DNA from: Prauserella alba
GTDB lineage: Bacteria > Actinomycetota > Actinomycetes > Mycobacteriales > Pseudonocardiaceae
NCBI RefSeq assembly: GCF_024171735.1
Contig: NZ_JAMTCH010000003.1
Coordinates: 1,600,841 to 1,664,840, forward strand
Direction: 5' to 3'
DNA length: 64,000 nucleotides
Shown here piece after piece: positions 9,577 to 19,201 of the stretch (position 1 is its first letter; each line of letters begins with the position of its first letter). The position numbers and the translations under genes are program-made. Below the pieces are notes generated by a model. That model was not told the DNA's origin. It did not search any database and saw only the letters and a program-made list of their open reading frames with translations.

Positions 9577-12435
9577 GTGGAATCATCCGCCTCTCCCAGC
9601 CCGGCCGAGGCGTACGCCGCAGCCCGCCGGCGCAGCGACCACCCGCAGCTGGCCCGGTTCGCGGCCGATCTGGCCTTCGACTTCGACGACTTCCAGCTAC
9701 GGGGGTGCGAGGCACTCGAGAACGGGCACGGCGTGCTGGTGTGCGCGCCCACGGGTGCCGGCAAGACCGTCGTCGGCGAGTTCGCCGTGCACCTCGCGCT
9801 GGCCGAGGGCCGGAAGTGCTTCTACACGACACCCATCAAGGCGTTGTCGAACCAGAAGTACGCCGACCTGGTGCAGCGGTACGGCTCCGATGCCGTGGGG
9901 CTGCTGACCGGCGACACCTCCGTCAACGGCAACGCGCAGGTCGTCGTCATGACCACCGAGGTCCTGCGCAACATGCTGTACGCGGGTTCGGCCGCCCTCG
10001 ACGAGCTGGGCTACGTCGTCATGGACGAGGTGCACTACCTCGCGGACCGGTTCCGCGGCGCGGTGTGGGAAGAGGTCATCCTGCACCTGCCCGAGTACGT
10101 CCGCGTGGTCGGCCTGTCGGCGACGGTCAGCAATGCCGAGGAGTTCGGCGAGTGGCTCGTGACCGTTCGCGGCGACACGGCCGTGGTGGTGGACGAGCAC
10201 CGGCCCGTGCCGCTGTGGCAGCACATGATGGTCGGCAACCGGCTCATGGACCTGTTCGTCGGCGAGGAACACGGCGACGAACCGAAGATCAACCGGCAGT
10301 TGTTGCGCCGCGTCGAAGAGGTCGCGCGGATGCACGCTCCCGCGGCGTTCGGCGGTGGGCGGGGCAAGCGCGGCCGTGACCGGGGCAAACCGCGCATGCC
10401 GCGGTTCCGGCCGCCCTCGCGGGTCGACGTCATCGACCGGCTCGACCGCGCCGGCCTGCTGCCCGCGATCACGTTCATCTTCTCGCGCGCCGGGTGCGAC
10501 GCCGCCGTCGGCCAGTGTGTGCACGCCGGGGTGCGGCTCAACAACCCCGAAGAGGTCGCCCAGGTGCGGCGCATCGTCGACGAGCGCACCGCCGACCTGC
10601 CCGAGTCCGACCTGGCCGTACTGGGCTACTGGGAATGGCGGGAAGGCCTCGAGCACGGCGTGGCCGCACACCACGCCGGATTGCTCCCCGCGTTCAAGGA
10701 GACCGTCGAGGAGCTGTTCGTCCGCGGCCTGGTCAAGGTCGTGTTCGCCACCGAAACCCTCGCGCTGGGCATCAACATGCCCGCACGTACCGTCGTGCTG
10801 GAACGGCTGGTCAAGTACAACGGCGAGGCGCACGTCGACCTCACGCCCGGCGAGTACACCCAGCTGACCGGCCGGGCCGGCCGCCGCGGCATCGACGTCG
10901 AGGGGCATGCCGTGGTGCTGTGGCAGCCCGGTGTCGACCCCCGCCACGTGGGCGGGCTGGCCTCGACCCGGACCTACCCGCTCAAGTCGTCGTTCCGGCC
11001 CGGCTACAACATGGCCATCAACCTGGTGGGACAGTTCGGCGCCGAATCGGCCAGGGAGCTGCTGGAACAATCGTTCGCGCAGTTCCAGGCGGACCGTGCC
11101 GTCGTCGGCACCGCCAAGCGGATCGAACGCAACAAGGAGGCGCTCGCCGGCTACGCCGAAGCCGTGTCCGGTGACTTCGACGAGCTGTTGTCGTACGTCG
11201 AGCTGCGCAAGAAGATCTCCGACCGGGAGAAGTACCTCGCCAAGCAGAACAGCCAGCACCGGCGTGCCGAAGCAGCGCGATCACTGGAGAAGCTGCGCAA
11301 GGGCGACGTCATCCTCGTCCCGTCCGGTCGCAGGTCCGGCCTGGCCGTGGTGATCGATCCGGGTGTCGACCCGTTGCACGAACCGCGACCGGTCGTCGTG
11401 ACCGAGGACCGGTGGTCGGGAACCCTGTCGGCAGCCGACTTCCCGTCCGCCGTCGAACCGCTCGGGCGCGTCAAGCTGCCCAAGCACGTCGAGCTGCGGT
11501 CGCCGAAGGTGCGGCGCGACATCGCCTCGTCCCTGCGGAACACGGGCATCGAGAAGCCGTCCGCGCAGCGCAAACGAACCGGCGCGAACGAAGACGCGGA
11601 ACTGGCGGAGCTGCGGCAGCAGCTGCGCCGGCACCCCGCTCACGGGCTGGCGGACCGCGAAGCCAGCCTGCGCTGGGTCGAGCGCTATCAGCGGTTGCAG
11701 GCCGAGACTCAACAGCTCGAACGCAAGGTCGCGGCGACCACGCACTCGCTGGCCCGTTCGTTCGACCGGATCTGCGCACTGCTGACCGAACGCGGCTACC
11801 TCGAACGCGGCTACTCCGAACGCGATGGATCCACCGGTAACACCGATGCCGGAGACACCGACGCCGAGGACATCGACACCGGGGGCCCTGACACCGGGGG
11901 CACCGGTTCCGACCGGGTGACCGAGGACGGCATGCTGCTGGCCCGGATCTACAGCGAATCCGATCTGCTGGCGGCCGAGTGCGTGCGCAGGCACGTCTGG
12001 CACGGCCTGTCGGCGCCGGAGCTGGCCGCGGTCGTGTCGTCACTGGTCTACGAGGCGCGGCGGGACGCGATGGCCGAGCCGAAGCTGCCCCAGGGTGCCG
12101 TGTCGAAGGCGTGGCAGGAGACGGTGACGATCTGGAGCGAGCTGACCGAGGACGAACGCAGGCACCGGCTCGACCGCACCCGTGAACCGGACGCCGGTTT
12201 CGCCTGGCCGGTGTACCGGTGGGCGCGCGGCGAGTCGCTCGAACGCGTCCTCACGACGTCCGAGGCGAACGGGCAGGAACTCACGGCCGGTGACTTCGTC
12301 CGCTGGGCTCGCCAGGTGATCGACCTGCTCGACCAGCTGCGGGTCGTGCTCGGCAAGGAGCACCCGGTCGGCGGAGCCGCGACGAAGGCGGTGCGGGCGC
12401 TGCGCCGCGGTGTCGTCGCCGCGGGCGAAGTGTGA
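9577..12435 (+). CDS. helY: Ski2/Mtr4-like DEAD/DEAH-box RNA helicase HelY
   Basis: HelY is the actinobacterial member of the Ski2/Mtr4 helicase superfamily, presumably acting on RNA. The 952-residue protein has Walker A APTGAGKT (57-64), a DEVH Walker B (VVMDEVHYLADRF, near residue 150), the SAT motif (VVGLSATVSN) and the C-terminal helicase motif VI region QLTGRAGRRGIDVEGHAV. The rRNA-processing arch-like and DSHCT C-terminal domains follow, with the DSHCT part at about residues 785-950. GTG 9577 is the only plausible start. A low-complexity Thr/Gly/Asp segment (about residues 748-781) sits just before the DSHCT region and looks lineage-specific. Confidence 0.95.
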   Translation: MESSASPSPAEAYAAARRRSDHPQLARFAADLAFDFDDFQLRGCEALENGHGVLVCAPTGAGKTVVGEFAVHLALAEGRKCFYTTPIKALSNQKYADLVQRYGSDAVGLLTGDTSVNGNAQVVVMTTEVLRNMLYAGSAALDELGYVVMDEVHYLADRFRGAVWEEVILHLPEYVRVVGLSATVSNAEEFGEWLVTVRGDTAVVVDEHRPVPLWQHMMVGNRLMDLFVGEEHGDEPKINRQLLRRVEEVARMHAPAAFGGGRGKRGRDRGKPRMPRFRPPSRVDVIDRLDRAGLLPAITFIFSRAGCDAAVGQCVHAGVRLNNPEEVAQVRRIVDERTADLPESDLAVLGYWEWREGLEHGVAAHHAGLLPAFKETVEELFVRGLVKVVFATETLALGINMPARTVVLERLVKYNGEAHVDLTPGEYTQLTGRAGRRGIDVEGHAVVLWQPGVDPRHVGGLASTRTYPLKSSFRPGYNMAINLVGQFGAESARELLEQSFAQFQADRAVVGTAKRIERNKEALAGYAEAVSGDFDELLSYVELRKKISDREKYLAKQNSQHRRAEAARSLEKLRKGDVILVPSGRRSGLAVVIDPGVDPLHEPRPVVVTEDRWSGTLSAADFPSAVEPLGRVKLPKHVELRSPKVRRDIASSLRNTGIEKPSAQRKRTGANEDAELAELRQQLRRHPAHGLADREASLRWVERYQRLQAETQQLERKVAATTHSLARSFDRICALLTERGYLERGYSERDGSTGNTDAGDTDAEDIDTGGPDTGGTGSDRVTEDGMLLARIYSESDLLAAECVRRHVWHGLSAPELAAVVSSLVYEARRDAMAEPKLPQGAVSKAWQETVTIWSELTEDERRHRLDRTREPDAGFAWPVYRWARGESLERVLTTSEANGQELTAGDFVRWARQVIDLLDQLRVVLGKEHPVGGAATKAVRALRRGVVAAGEV

Positions 12436-12603
12436 GGCCGCCACGGTCGAGGCCCGGTCGGGACCCGGTGCACGGCGTGTGACCTTCACGCACCCGTCGC
12501 ACGACGTTGTGGTTGGATCACACGCGACGCATGGACGAGAAATGCCCGGGACGGGTCGCGCAGGTGACGTGGCGGCCGGGTGGTGATTGGCGGAGGCAGG
12601 ACC

Positions 12604-13413
12604 ATGAGCACGCCGTACGGAGGCAACGACCCGCAGCAGTGGGGCCAGCAACCGCCTCCGGGTCCGCCGTCCGGCGGTTTCCCGGGCCAGCCGGGTTACG
12701 GCCAGTACCCCGGCCAGCAACCGCCCCCGCAACCCGGTCAGCCAGGCTATCCGCAGCAGCCGGTCCAGCCCGGTTACCCGGGCCAGCCTGGTCAGCAGCC
12801 GGGCTACGGCCAGCCCCAGGGGTATCCGCCGGGCCAGACCCCGCCGCCCGGACATCCGATGCCGCCGCAGCAGCCCGGGTACCCGCAGCAGCCTGGTCAG
12901 CCGGGGCAGCCTGGGCAGTTCACCCAACCCGGACAGCCGCCGCAGTCCGGAGGTCACGGGACCGCGTCGTACACCCAGCCCGGCCAGCAACCCGGTCAGT
13001 TCACCCAGCCGGGCCAGACCCCGCCGCCGGGGCAGCCGTACGGCCCACCACCCGGTATGGGTGCAGCGGGCCCGGCCCCGCAGAAGTCGAAGAACAACTC
13101 CGGTACGGGCATGTGGATTGGACTGGGTGCAGTGGTAGCTGTCGTGGCCGCGGCGGCGGTCGTGCTGTTCTGGATCCCGGGTTTTCTCACCCAGACGGTC
13201 TTCGACGCCGAGGCCATGAACCAGGACGTGCAGCGCGTGCTCACCGACAACTACGGTGTCGAAGGCGTCCAGAGCGTGTCGTGCCCGGAGGACCAGCCGG
13301 TCACCGTCGACGAGACGTTCACCTGTGACGTGAACGTCGAAGGCGAGACGCGACAGGTCACGATCACGGTCAAGAGCGAGGACGCCCGCTACCAGGTCGG
13401 CAGGCTGGAGTAG
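12604..13413 (+). CDS. Pro/Gln-rich membrane protein with DUF4333 domain
   Basis: The 269-residue protein has three parts. Residues 1-155 are a low-complexity Pro/Gln/Gly region with many PGQPGQP- and YPQQPG-type repeats. A membrane helix spans about 170-192 ([19 protein letters not shown]). The extracellular DUF4333 domain at about 200-269 has two conserved cysteines ([10 protein letters not shown] and [10 protein letters not shown]). The position after helY and before the exonuclease matches Rv2091c of mycobacteria. GGAGG precedes ATG 12604. The function is unknown. A second DUF4333 protein with the same domain pattern lies 1.3 kb downstream. Confidence 0.9.
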   Translation: MSTPYGGNDPQQWGQQPPPGPPSGGFPGQPGYGQYPGQQPPPQPGQPGYPQQPVQPGYPGQPGQQPGYGQPQGYPPGQTPPPGHPMPPQQPGYPQQPGQPGQPGQFTQPGQPPQSGGHGTASYTQPGQQPGQFTQPGQTPPPGQPYGPPPGMGAAGPAPQKSKNNSGTGMWIGLGAVVAVVAAAAVVLFWIPGFLTQTVFDAEAMNQDVQRVLTDNYGVEGVQSVSCPEDQPVTVDETFTCDVNVEGETRQVTITVKSEDARYQVGRLE

Positions 13414-13486
13414 CCGCCGGTGGCACGGCTTCGTCACACCGGAATCCGGTGGCGGGGCGGTCGTGCCGTCGGAAATGATCGGTGCC

Positions 13487-14689
13487 ATGACCGATCACGA
13501 AGTCCGGACCCTGGCCGACGACGAGCTGCGCGCCTCGCAGGAGCTGTTCCGCGCCACGCTGCACGCCAAACCGATCACCGACGACGAGTGGCCGCGGTTG
13601 CGGGCCGCCCTGCAGTCGGCGCGCAGCCTCGGGGTTCACGAGGTCGATTCCGGTGCGCTGATCGGGACCGCACGGTCGTTCGACTCGGCGATCACGCTGC
13701 CCGGCGGGGGCGACGTCGCGCTCGGTGCGGTCACGAGCGTCGGCGTGCGCGCCGACCGTACCCGTCGCGGCGTGCTGACCGAGCTCATGCATGCCCAGCT
13801 GCGCGAGTTCGCCGACCGTGGGCTGGTCGCGGCCGGATTGCACGCCTCGGAATCGGCGATCTACGGCCGGTTCGGCTACGGCATCGCCACCTGGGCGCGT
13901 GACTACACAGTGGACGTCCGCAGGGCGAAGCTCCGGCAGGACGCGCCAGCTGGCGGACGCGTGAACATCGAGAACCTCGATTCCGCGATGGAACGGTGGG
14001 CGGCGGCGTATCCGGCGATGGCGACGCGGCCGGGCATGCTGGCCCGTCCGGACGAGTGGTGGGCCGGACTGCGCAGCCATCTTGGCAGGGAGGAGGGCCC
14101 GGTCACCGCCGTGACGCACGAGGGCGCAGGCGGTGTCGACGGGTTCGCCGTCTACTCCGTGGACCGGCCCCGTCCCGGTTCGGCGACGTTGAACCTGATC
14201 GAGCTGCAGGCGGCCGGGCCGGAGGCGTTCGCAGGACTCTGGCGCTACCTGCTGTCGGTCGACCTGATCGGCGAGATCACCGCCTCGGCGCGTCCCCTCG
14301 ACGAACCGCTCGAACTGCTGCTCACCGACCCTCGCGCCGTGTCGACCACTGCGCAGTTCGACGACCTGTGGCTGCGGATCGTCGACGTGGCGGCGGCACT
14401 GGCCGCGCGCACCTACGAGGGCGAGCCCGTCGTCATCGAGGTGACCGACCCGGTGTTTCCCGGCAACGAGGGCCGTTACGACCTCGGGCCCGACGGTGCG
14501 GTACGCACCGATCGTCCGGCGGAGCTGCACCTCTCGGTGGACACGCTCGCGACGGTCGTCCTCGGGGCGTGGCGGCCGTCGCAACTGGTCGACACCGGAC
14601 GTGTCCGCGAGGTCACGCCTGGTGCCGCGCTGCGGGCGGACCGGCTGTTCTCGACCCCGGCGCCGCCGTGGTGCGGTACGTTCTTCTAG
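13487..14689 (+). CDS. Eis-type GNAT N-acetyltransferase
   Basis: The 400-residue protein has the tripartite Eis fold. An N-terminal GNAT domain carries AVTSVGVRADRTRRGVLTEL, with the acetyl-CoA-binding R-x-x-R-G-V motif at about residues 85-97. A second GNAT-like region and a C-terminal sterol-carrier-like domain ending WCGTFF follow. In mycobacterial Eis the free C-terminal phenylalanine takes part in catalysis; the same CGTFF ending is kept here. Eis enzymes acetylate several amines of aminoglycosides and lysines of proteins; the substrate here is unknown. ATG 13487 agrees with family starts. Confidence 0.88.
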   Translation: MTDHEVRTLADDELRASQELFRATLHAKPITDDEWPRLRAALQSARSLGVHEVDSGALIGTARSFDSAITLPGGGDVALGAVTSVGVRADRTRRGVLTELMHAQLREFADRGLVAAGLHASESAIYGRFGYGIATWARDYTVDVRRAKLRQDAPAGGRVNIENLDSAMERWAAAYPAMATRPGMLARPDEWWAGLRSHLGREEGPVTAVTHEGAGGVDGFAVYSVDRPRPGSATLNLIELQAAGPEAFAGLWRYLLSVDLIGEITASARPLDEPLELLLTDPRAVSTTAQFDDLWLRIVDVAAALAARTYEGEPVVIEVTDPVFPGNEGRYDLGPDGAVRTDRPAELHLSVDTLATVVLGAWRPSQLVDTGRVREVTPGAALRADRLFSTPAPPWCGTFF

Positions 14690-14720
14690 CCACAACAGAT
14701 CAACACCGAGTGAGGGGCTC

Positions 14721-15137
14721 GTGGGGAGACGTCCGCTTGCGGTACTCGCGGGAATCGTGTGCCTGGGCTGGCTGACGGCATGCAACCAGCCGTTGGGCGA
14801 CGAGGAGCCGGCCCCGGGGACCGGCGCGGCCGCCGAGACCACCTCCGCCTCCACGACGGCAGGCACGGACGACGGTGCCACCGGCTCATCGCCCGTGCCG
14901 AGTCCGACCGAGACGGTGCGGTTCTTCGACGTCGAGCGGATGAACGCCGACGTGCGGCGTGTGGTGACCGAGGACTACGGCCTGGAGCGGGTACGGGAGG
15001 TGTCCTGCCCGCGCAACGAGCCGGTCGAGGTCGGCGCGTCGTTCACCTGCTACGTCGAGCTGCCCGGCGGTGAGCGCACGGTCTCGATCACCGTCGAGAC
15101 CGAGAAGGGCCGCTACCGGATCGGCGTCCCGGAATAG
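14721..15137 (+). CDS. DUF4333 lipoprotein
   Basis: The 138-residue product starts with a lipoprotein signal peptide: VGRRPLAVLAGIVCLGWLTAC, with the lipobox LTAC and the lipidated cysteine at about residue 21. A Thr/Ser/Ala-rich linker follows, then a DUF4333 domain (about 70-138) with cysteines in VSCPRNEPV and SFTCYVELP. It is probably exported and anchored to the outer face of the membrane. It is closely related in its last 65 residues to the DUF4333 protein at 12604-13413, so the two look like paralogues around the Eis gene. GTG 14721 follows GAGTGAGGGG. Confidence 0.87.
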   Translation: MGRRPLAVLAGIVCLGWLTACNQPLGDEEPAPGTGAAAETTSASTTAGTDDGATGSSPVPSPTETVRFFDVERMNADVRRVVTEDYGLERVREVSCPRNEPVEVGASFTCYVELPGGERTVSITVETEKGRYRIGVPE

Positions 15138-15159
15138 CGGGCTCCGCATGTCGGCTGCG

Positions 15160-15199
15160 GAGCAGCGTGCGCAGAGCCGGAGTAGCGTGCGCAGGGCCG
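15160..15199. repeat. Two tandem 20-bp units at a convergent gene end
   Basis: The 20-base unit starting GAGCAGCGTGCGC at 15160 is repeated at 15180 with 18 of 20 bases identical, and a third copy begins at 15200. It lies in the 108-base gap between the DUF4333 lipoprotein and the exonuclease gene. It may simply be slippage. Confidence 0.6.
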
Positions 15200-15245
15200 G
15201 AGTTCTGCTGCCACGCCGCGTGAACCCGCCGGGCTGCCGCCGCCC

Positions 15246-16205
15246 TCAGGTGCGGTAGTTCGCGAGCGCGTCCAGCAGCCGGGTCGCCGATCCGCCGAGG
15301 TTCCAGCGTTCGGCCAGGTCCCGTATCCGTCGCTCGTCGACGGCACCCGCCGGGACGGCATCCGGTCCGGACAGCACGACCGGTGCGTCTGCCGCGACCC
15401 GTACCACGGTCGGCGCGGCCGCGAGATACTCGGCGGCGTCGTTGAGCCGGGCGCGGGTCTTGACCGGTAGGTCGGGGCTCTCGGCGCGGGCGGCCGCGAC
15501 CAGCGCTTCGAAGGAGCCGAACTGCGTGATGAGTTTGGCGGCGGTCTTCTCGCCGATACCGGCGACACCCGGCAGTCCGTCGGACGGATCGCCGCGGAGC
15601 ATCGCCATGTCCGCGTAGGCCGCGCCGGCACGCTCGGCCGGGACGCCGTACCGCTCGGCGAGGCCTTCGGGGGCGAGGATCTCGGCCTTGGCCCAGCCCT
15701 TGCCGACGTAGATCACCGACGCGGGGGTCGGTTCGGTGCGCACGAGCTGGAACAGGTCCCGGTCGCCGGTGATCACCTCGATGGGGTCGGTCGCCTCGCG
15801 CGCGGTCAGCGTGCCGATCACGTCGTCGGCCTCGAACCCGGTTGCTTCGGCGACAGCGAGACCGGCCGCGTCGAGCAGTTCGAGAATGATCGGTACCTGC
15901 GGGGTCAGCGTGTCGGGCACTTCCTCGACGTCCGAACCGGCTTCGACCTCCTCGGCGACCCGGTGCGCCTTGTAGCTCGGCAGCGCGTCCACCCGGAACT
16001 GCGGTCGCCAGTCGGCGTCGAGGCACGCCACGAGTCGGGCGGGCCTGCGGTCGGTGAGGATCCGCGCCACGGTGTCGGCGAACCCGCGGACCGCGTTCAC
16101 CGGGGTGCCGTCCGGAGCCGTCATCGACTCGGGAAGGGCGAAGTACGAACGGAAATACAGGCTCGCCGCGTCGAGCAGCGCCACGGAACCGGTGCTCACC
16201 CCCAC
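15246..16205 (-). CDS. 5'-3' exonuclease (PolI-type N-terminal domain alone)
   Basis: The 319-residue protein resembles the 5'-nuclease domain of DNA polymerase I as a free-standing gene, as with Rv2090 in mycobacteria. It has LLDAASLYFRSYFALPE at the start, the metal-binding acids in CLDADWRPQFR and FEADDVIGTL, the ITGDRDLFQLV motif and the helix-hairpin-helix LPGVAGIGEKTAAKLI. It probably removes flaps or RNA primers. GTG 16205 and GTG 16199 are equally possible starts; neither has a strong ribosome binding site. It diverges from the aminopeptidase gene. Confidence 0.9.
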   Translation of the reverse strand: MGVSTGSVALLDAASLYFRSYFALPESMTAPDGTPVNAVRGFADTVARILTDRRPARLVACLDADWRPQFRVDALPSYKAHRVAEEVEAGSDVEEVPDTLTPQVPIILELLDAAGLAVAEATGFEADDVIGTLTAREATDPIEVITGDRDLFQLVRTEPTPASVIYVGKGWAKAEILAPEGLAERYGVPAERAGAAYADMAMLRGDPSDGLPGVAGIGEKTAAKLITQFGSFEALVAAARAESPDLPVKTRARLNDAAEYLAAAPTVVRVAADAPVVLSGPDAVPAGAVDERRIRDLAERWNLGGSATRLLDALANYRT

Positions 16206-16335
16206 AGCTTCGCACGTCCCGGCTCGTGGGCGGGCACGCCGTAGGCGCCGGGTGTCGCCCGATACGGGTGACAGCCGGACGCGCCTGCTCGCCCGACCAC
16301 GACCCGTCCCGGGTCCGCTCGGTATTGTCGGGCTC

Positions 16336-17481
16336 ATGTCCCGCCGATCGCTGCACAATCCCGCGCCCGACGCCGCCACGTTGCGGTCCCGTCTCGACCG
16401 TGCCGGCAAGGCCGCCGCCGATGCCGGTACCGACGCGCTGCTCATCGCGCCCGGCTCGGACCTGCGCTATCTCGTGGGTCAGGCAGGCGGCTCGTTCGAG
16501 CGGCTGACGACACTCGTCGTGCCCGCGGGTGATGCGCCGCCCGCGCTGGTCGTGCCGAAACTGGAACTGCCCGGCTACTCCGACGTGCCGACCGAGGAAC
16601 TCGGCATCGACGTCGTCACCTGGGTCGACGGCGACGACCCGTACCGCCTCGTCGCCGACCGGGTCGGTGCTGCGGGCCGGGTCGCCGTGAGCGACATGAT
16701 GGCCGCGCTGCACGTGCTGGGTGTGCGCGATGCCGTGCCGGGTGCCGAACAGGTGCTGGCCGGTCAGGTGCTGCGCGAACTGCGGATGCGCAAGGACGCG
16801 GCCGAGGTCGCAGCACTGCGCGAGGCCGGCGCCGCGATCGACCGCGTACACGCGCGGATGGGCGAGTGGCTGCGCCCCGGCCGGACCGAGGCCGAGGTGG
16901 GTGCCGACATCACCGCGGCGATCCTCGAGGAGGGCCACACCGCGGCCGAGTTCGTCATCGTCGGCTCCGGCCCCAACGGCGCGAGCCCGCACCACGACGT
17001 GTCCGATCGGGTCATCGAGCGGGGCGACGTCGTGGTCGTCGACATCGGCGGTCCGATCCCGGAGGGCTACAACTCCGACTCCACCCGCACCTACGCCGTC
17101 GGCGAGCCGCGGGACCCCGACGTCGCCGCGACCTACGCGGTGCTGCAGCGGGCCCAGCAGGCGGCCGTGGACGCGGTGCGTCCCGGGGTCGGCGCCGAGT
17201 CGGTCGACGCGGCGGCCCGCGACATCATCGCCGACGCCGGGTACGGCGACCGGTTCATCCACCGCACCGGCCACGGCATCGGCCTGGACGTGCACGAGGA
17301 GCCCTACATCGTGGCTGGTAACGACCTGCCGCTCGAAGAGGGCATGGCCTTCAGCATCGAGCCCGGCATCTACACGGCAGGGCACTGGGGTGCGCGGATC
17401 GAGGACATCGTCGTGGTGACGGCCGACGGGGCCGAACCGCTCAACACGCGCCCCCACGAGCTGGTCGTGCTCGACTCATGA
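16336..17481 (+). CDS. M24 family Xaa-Pro peptidase
   Basis: The 381-residue protein is a metal-dependent aminopeptidase P/prolidase of family M24. The creatinase-type N-terminal domain spans about 1-140. The catalytic pita-bread domain holds all five metal ligands: two Asp in VVVDIGG and GYNSDSTRTYAVG, His in HRTGHGIGLDVHEEPY, Glu in FSIEPGIY and Glu in GARIEDIVVV. It most likely cleaves dipeptides or peptides with proline in the second position, in the cytoplasm. It corresponds to pepE of mycobacteria by position. The stop overlaps the next start (ATGA). Confidence 0.92.
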   Translation: MSRRSLHNPAPDAATLRSRLDRAGKAAADAGTDALLIAPGSDLRYLVGQAGGSFERLTTLVVPAGDAPPALVVPKLELPGYSDVPTEELGIDVVTWVDGDDPYRLVADRVGAAGRVAVSDMMAALHVLGVRDAVPGAEQVLAGQVLRELRMRKDAAEVAALREAGAAIDRVHARMGEWLRPGRTEAEVGADITAAILEEGHTAAEFVIVGSGPNGASPHHDVSDRVIERGDVVVVDIGGPIPEGYNSDSTRTYAVGEPRDPDVAATYAVLQRAQQAAVDAVRPGVGAESVDAAARDIIADAGYGDRFIHRTGHGIGLDVHEEPYIVAGNDLPLEEGMAFSIEPGIYTAGHWGARIEDIVVVTADGAEPLNTRPHELVVLDS

Positions 17482-17954
17482 CGGCATCCGGGGCGAGCAC
17501 ACCGGGCGCCGGGATGGAGCCGCTGGACAAGGCGATCGTGGCGGAGCTGTCGGCCGACGGGCGGCGCAGTTTCACCGACCTCGCCGAGCGGGTCGGCCTG
17601 TCGGTGTCGGCGGTCCACCAGCGGGTGCGCAGGCTCGAACAGCGTGGCGTCATCCGCGGCTACACGGCCAAGCTGGACGGCGAGCAGATCGGTCTTCCGC
17701 TGACGGCACTGATCTCGCTCACGCCCAACGACCCGGCGGCACCCGACGACTACCCGCAGCGGCTGGAGCACATCCCCGAGATCGAGTCGTGCTACTCGGT
17801 GGCGGGCGACGAGTCGTACATCCTGCTGGTGCGGGTGCCGTCCCCGTTGGGGCTGGAGGACCTCCTGCGGCGGATCCGGGAGGTCGCGAAAGTGTCGACC
17901 CGGACGACGGTCGTGCTGTCCACGCCGTTCGAAGGGCGTTCGCCGACGCTGTGA
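17478..17954 (+). CDS. Lrp/AsnC family transcriptional regulator
   Basis: The 158-residue protein has the AsnC-type helix-turn-helix (LDKAIVAELSADGRRSFTDL, then VGLSVSAVHQRVRRLEQRGV, residues 15-55) and a C-terminal RAM ligand domain (about 75-150). Lrp-type proteins sense amino acids and form octamers. The start overlaps the peptidase stop by four bases, so the regulator and the peptidase are coupled; it may respond to amino acids released by peptide breakdown. It converges on the SGNH hydrolase gene with only 15 bases between. Confidence 0.9.
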   Translation: MTASGASTPGAGMEPLDKAIVAELSADGRRSFTDLAERVGLSVSAVHQRVRRLEQRGVIRGYTAKLDGEQIGLPLTALISLTPNDPAAPDDYPQRLEHIPEIESCYSVAGDESYILLVRVPSPLGLEDLLRRIREVAKVSTRTTVVLSTPFEGRSPTL

Positions 17955-17969
17955 CGGCCCGCCCGCGGG

Positions 17970-19049
17970 TCACCGGCCGTGTTCGGCGGTCACCGATGCG
18001 GCCGGGTGGAGGTTCCCGTCGTCGCCCGTGAGGCAGGCCGCGGAGTCCTCTGTGGATGCGAGGAACTCGCTCATGCAGCGTGCGAACTGCCGGTGTCCGC
18101 GGGCATTGGGATGGAACGATTCCTGGATGGCATGACTCGCACGGTCGGCGTGCTCCAGATCGGACCAGCGGACGGTGAATCGCGTGAACCATTCCGAGCT
18201 CTTGTCGTCGCCGCCGCTGCACGCCTCGTGGCCCAGTGCCGCGCGCGAGAGGTCGAGGAACCGGGCCTCAGCTTCCGAGGCCGCCCGGCGAAGGCCTGCG
18301 GCGAGGTCGACGGCACCGGTGTCGCGAACCCAGCGCAGGTCGGCTCTGCGGAACGGGCAGCCGTCGAGGTTGCGGAGGTTCTCGGGCATGTCCGGCCCGA
18401 TCGGTGACGCGTAGGACTGCAGCACGAGCTGGTAGTCGTCGCGTCGGTAGCCGGCCTCGCGCAGCACGGTGCGGATGTCGTTCAGGGCACCGGCGACCTT
18501 CGGGACCATCGTGTCGATGCGCTGCTGCCAGTCGGATCGGATGTCCTCGTTGCACGGCGCGGCCTCGTCGGAGAACCACGCGGTGAAACACTGCGAGATC
18601 AGGCGGGAGAACTGCGGTTCGTCGTTCGCGCCGATGCCCACGACAACCGCCGCGACCCTATGATCCTTGACCAGTTTCCGCAGCTGCTGCGCTTGGGACG
18701 GCTCGGTCCACTGCTTCTTGTCACCCAGCCGGATGTGTTTCGACGCCGCTCCGGAACAGGCCAGGTTCACGTGTTCGGTGACGCCCCGCAGCTCGATGTG
18801 GTTGACCAGGGCGTGCGGGGAGCGGTGGCACCAGTTGCCGTTCTTGCCGTCGGTCGCGGCGGTGTAGTCGCCCGTGCCCTCGCCGGAGACGGTGCTGTCA
18901 CCCATCGAGACCACGGTGAGTGGGCCGCGACCGGGCGGGCCGGTGCGGTCATCGGGTCGTCGGTCGGCCGTCATCAGCGTGAACACCGCGACGAGCAGGG
19001 CAACCCCGGCCAGTGCACATGCACCGAGCCACCAGCGAGATCTGGCCAT
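17970..19049 (-). CDS. Secreted or anchored SGNH/GDSL hydrolase
   Basis: The 359-residue protein begins with a hydrophobic helix (WWLGACALAGVALLVAVFTL, about 5-25) that is a signal anchor or signal peptide. An SGNH hydrolase domain follows: block I SMGDSTVSGEG with the nucleophile serine, block III VVGIGANDE and block V SFHPNARGH with the catalytic histidine. At least eight cysteines suggest disulphides and an extracytoplasmic site. Actinobacterial relatives are lipases or esterases; the substrate here is unknown. It lies 152 bases downstream of the ABC operon on the same strand. Confidence 0.85.
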   Translation of the reverse strand: MARSRWWLGACALAGVALLVAVFTLMTADRRPDDRTGPPGRGPLTVVSMGDSTVSGEGTGDYTAATDGKNGNWCHRSPHALVNHIELRGVTEHVNLACSGAASKHIRLGDKKQWTEPSQAQQLRKLVKDHRVAAVVVGIGANDEPQFSRLISQCFTAWFSDEAAPCNEDIRSDWQQRIDTMVPKVAGALNDIRTVLREAGYRRDDYQLVLQSYASPIGPDMPENLRNLDGCPFRRADLRWVRDTGAVDLAAGLRRAASEAEARFLDLSRAALGHEACSGGDDKSSEWFTRFTVRWSDLEHADRASHAIQESFHPNARGHRQFARCMSEFLASTEDSAACLTGDDGNLHPAASVTAEHGR

Positions 19050-19201
19050 CGCGGTGATTCTACGGTCGGTGGCGTTGCGTGCGGATACGGCGGTCTCCCG
19101 AAATGCGCCGGTCTCCCGAAATGCGGCGCTGTCCCGAAAGCTGCGCTGCCCCGGGGTGGGCGGGACGCCGCGGTGGCCGTCGTGGTGGGCGCGGGACCGG
19201 C

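Noticed and set aside
15246-17457. Long reverse open frames across the exonuclease and aminopeptidase region
   Set aside because: They are shadows: arginine/proline-rich composition, and they cover recognised genes in better frames.
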